A stretch of DNA of 64,000 bases, taken from positions 1,302,001 to 1,366,000 of the forward strand of contig CP128857.1 of the NCBI GenBank assembly GCA_030388725.1. The letters are read 5' to 3'. The position numbers and the translations under genes are program-made. Shown here piece by piece: positions 62,060 to 64,000 of this stretch (position 1 is its first letter; each line of letters opens with the position of its first letter). The notes under the pieces were generated by a model that did not search any database, was not told the origin of the DNA, and was given only the letters and a program-made list of their open reading frames with translations. Source of the stretch: Prodigiosinella aquatilis (GTDB lineage Bacteria > Pseudomonadota > Gammaproteobacteria > Enterobacterales > Enterobacteriaceae).

Positions 62060-63508
62060 ATGAAGTTTATCATTAAATTGTTCCCAGAAATTACCATCAA
62101 AAGCTCATCTGTGCGGTTACGTTTTATTAAAATTCTCACCAGTAATATTCGTAACGTTTTAAAATCCCATGATGAAACACTGGCGGTTGTCCGTCACTGG
62201 GATCATATTGAAGTTCGGGCACAAGACGAGTTTCAGCACGATAGCATATGTGATGCGCTGACTCGAATTCCTGGCATCCACCATATTCTGGAAGTCGAAG
62301 ATCGTGACTATACGGATATGCACCATATTTTTGAACAAACACTGGCAATGTATCGGGAACAGTTGGAAGGGAAAACCTTTTGTGTCCGAGTCAAGCGGCG
62401 TGGTAAGCATGATTTCAGCTCTCAGGATGTAGAGCGTTATGTCGGTGGTGGCTTGAACCAGCATATCGAAAGCGCGCGTGTCAATCTGACTGCTCCACAG
62501 GTTACGGTGCATCTGGAAATCGAGCAGGATCGCCTGCTGTTGATTAAAGGGCGCCATGAAGGTATCGGCGGCTTCCCGATTGGTACCCAGGAGGATGTGT
62601 TATCTCTGATTTCCGGCGGTTTTGATTCCAGTGTGTCGAGTTATATGTTGATGCGTCGTGGTTGCCGTGTCCATTACTGCTTTTTTAATTTAGGCGGAGC
62701 GGCACATGAAATCGGTGTGAAGCAGGTTGCTCATTATCTCTGGAATCGTTTTGGCAGTTCACACCGGGTTCGTTTTGTCGCTATTGATTTTGAGCCAGTG
62801 GTGGGAGAAATTCTGGAGAACGTCGATGATGGCCAAATGGGTGTTGTCCTGAAGCGTATGATGGTGCGTGCGGCGTCGAGAGTTGCCGAGCGTTATGGTG
62901 TGGAAGCACTGGTTACCGGCGAAGCATTGGGGCAAGTCTCCAGCCAGACGCTGACCAATCTACGCTTGATCGATAATGCTTCCGATACACTGGTTTTGCG
63001 CCCACTGATTTCTCATGATAAAGAACACATTATCAAGCTGGCGCGCGAGCTGGGCACTGAAGATTTTGCCAAGACCATGCCGGAATATTGTGGTGTGATT
63101 TCCAAGAGCCCGACGGTAAAAGCGGTAAAAGCAAAAATTGAGCATGAAGAAGCTCATTTTGACTTTTCCATTCTGGACCGAGTGGTTAGCGAAGCCCGCA
63201 ATATTGATATCCGTGAGATTGCAGAGCAAACCCGTCAGGAAGTCGTTGAGGTGGAAACCGTGGCGGGCTTCGTCGCCAATGATGTTTTGCTGGATATCCG
63301 CTCGCCTGATGAGCAGGAAGAGAAGCCGTTGTTGCTGGATCAGGTAACGATCAAGTGTTTGCCTTTCTATAAGCTGGCGACCGAGTTTGGCGATTTGGAC
63401 CAAAGCAAAACCTATTTGCTTTATTGTGCGCGTGGTGTGATGAGCCGATTACAGGCGCTTTATCTGCGCGAACAGGGCTTTAGTAATGTGAAAGTTTATC
63501 GTCCCTGA
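62060..63508 (+). CDS. thiI: tRNA 4-thiouridine/thiazole sulfurtransferase ThiI
   Basis: Makes s4U8 in tRNA and supplies sulfur for the thiamin thiazole. 482 residues. THUMP/NFLD N-terminus (MKFIIKLFPEITIKSSSVRL), PP-loop adenylation motif SLISGGFDSSVSSYMLMRRG, essential Cys in MPEYCGVISKSPTVKAV, and a C-terminal rhodanese domain with active-site Cys in KTYLLYCARGVMSR. The rhodanese domain is present, as in enteric ThiI. ATG 62060, 250 bases from xseB. Confidence 0.97.
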   Translation: MKFIIKLFPEITIKSSSVRLRFIKILTSNIRNVLKSHDETLAVVRHWDHIEVRAQDEFQHDSICDALTRIPGIHHILEVEDRDYTDMHHIFEQTLAMYREQLEGKTFCVRVKRRGKHDFSSQDVERYVGGGLNQHIESARVNLTAPQVTVHLEIEQDRLLLIKGRHEGIGGFPIGTQEDVLSLISGGFDSSVSSYMLMRRGCRVHYCFFNLGGAAHEIGVKQVAHYLWNRFGSSHRVRFVAIDFEPVVGEILENVDDGQMGVVLKRMMVRAASRVAERYGVEALVTGEALGQVSSQTLTNLRLIDNASDTLVLRPLISHDKEHIIKLARELGTEDFAKTMPEYCGVISKSPTVKAVKAKIEHEEAHFDFSILDRVVSEARNIDIREIAEQTRQEVVEVETVAGFVANDVLLDIRSPDEQEEKPLLLDQVTIKCLPFYKLATEFGDLDQSKTYLLYCARGVMSRLQALYLREQGFSNVKVYRP

Positions 63509-63576
63509 GGAAAACACTGGCACGTCTGAGGTTGGTGACAATGTGCACATAGCGGCGGCGATAGTAGAGCGATTGT

Positions 63577-63598
63577 AAAGGCGCAGGCGCGCCTTTTT
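63577..63598. terminator. Bidirectional terminator thiI / yajL
   Basis: An 8-bp stem AAAGGCGC/GCGCCTTT around loop AGGC, with T run after it, between the convergent thiI and yajL genes. Confidence 0.75.
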
Positions 63599-63602
63599 GC
63601 AT

Positions 63603-64000
63603 TCAGTCTTGATAGTTATAAATTCCCGACGGCAATATCAATTGTGCCGCCACTTCCGCCGCTTTCTTTTTTCCCAAGAGTAGATCAATCAGCTTTAGTG
63701 CGAAGTCCATGCTGGTGCCTGGTCCTTGGCTGGTCAGTAGATTGACACGAGGATCGAAAACCACTCGTTTATCCACCCATTTATCTATGCTGATTTGCGC
63801 TTTCAGGGTCGGATATCCGGTCATGTTCCCCATCGGGAAGATCTGGTGATATTCCAATACCACTGCAGGAGAAGCGCAGATTGCTGCGATAATTTTTCCT
63901 TCCTGGTGTGTCTGACGAATTCGTTCAATCAGTAACGGATTATCACGGAAGCATTCTGCACCCTGCATCCCTCCCGGAAGAACAATAGCATCGAATTCTT
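63603..64000 (-). CDS. yajL: YajL, DJ-1/PfpI-family protein (5' end outside window)
   Basis: Covalent chaperone/deglycase-like protein. The visible frame runs to the right edge: it enters with EFDAIVLPGGMQGAECFRDN, has the nucleophilic Cys in IIAAICASPAVVLEYHQIFP, and ends ILPSGIYNYQD. About 132 residues are visible of the usual 196. The internal ATG at 63968 is not the true start. Follows thiI convergently, as in E. coli. Confidence 0.95.
   Translation of the reverse strand, partial: EFDAIVLPGGMQGAECFRDNPLLIERIRQTHQEGKIIAAICASPAVVLEYHQIFPMGNMTGYPTLKAQISIDKWVDKRVVFDPRVNLLTSQGPGTSMDFALKLIDLLLGKKKAAEVAAQLILPSGIYNYQD

Overview
The window looks like the chromosome of a soft-rot enterobacterium (Pectobacteriaceae), most likely Dickeya or a close sister. 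The gene order from rdgC/sbcCD/phoBR through brnQ-proY, acpH-queA-tgt-yajC-secDF, yajI, nrdR-ribD-ribH-nusB-thiL, dxs-ispA-xseB and thiI-yajL is the conserved Enterobacterales block. The periplasmic asparaginase (19039-20088) and the AroL (27128-27649) closely resemble, from memory, the Erwinia chrysanthemi/Dickeya enzymes, with many scattered substitutions. I cannot resolve the species. No rRNA, tRNA or CRISPR array was seen.

Layout: 1-11 kb is accessory. It holds a truncated chemoreceptor, a hotdog thioesterase, a ferritin-like/VIT1 iron exporter (MbfA type), YjdM, and an AT-rich patch with a truncated ArgG-like PP-loop protein, a VUT-family transporter with an extra N-terminal domain and an EamA exporter. 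A complete siaABCD partner-switching/diguanylate cyclase operon follows on the minus strand. 11-26 kb is a mosaic of small regulator-plus-enzyme units: LysR with a GNAT; LysR with an M20 peptidase and MFS transporter; a MetE-like protein; AnsB; XRE-cupin with a GNAT; MocR with a GNAT and an AhpD-like protein; and PhzF with a GNAT. An intact 1.2-kb IS3-family element sits inside the 3' end of the MocR gene, with a 4-bp target duplication. 27-64 kb is mostly core: aroL, ppnP, a second chemoreceptor, rdgC, sbcC, sbcD, phoB, phoR, a second MetE-like gene, brnQ, proY, a peroxiredoxin, acpH, queA, tgt, yajC, secD, secF, yajI, mgtA, nrdR, ribD, ribH, nusB, thiL, dxs, ispA, xseB, thiI and yajL (cut by the window end).

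Functional themes: queuosine tRNA modification (queA, tgt) is coupled to Sec export (yajC-secDF). Isoprenoid and thiamin supply (dxs, ispA, thiL, thiI) sits beside riboflavin synthesis (ribD, ribH). Phosphate sensing (phoBR) is preceded by a Pho box. Mg2+ uptake (mgtA) has a proline-rich leader peptide, mgtL. A tandem MetJ operator lies ahead of the second MetE-like gene.

Points most worth a second look: the cytoplasmic, CBS-input version of SiaA; the mgtL leader; the IS-cut MocR regulator; the decayed pgpA relic between thiL and dxs; the XRE-cupin gene whose only well-placed start codon is ATC; and a family of 90-200 bp intergenic repeats whose three full copies lie in the same orientation just upstream of plus-strand genes.
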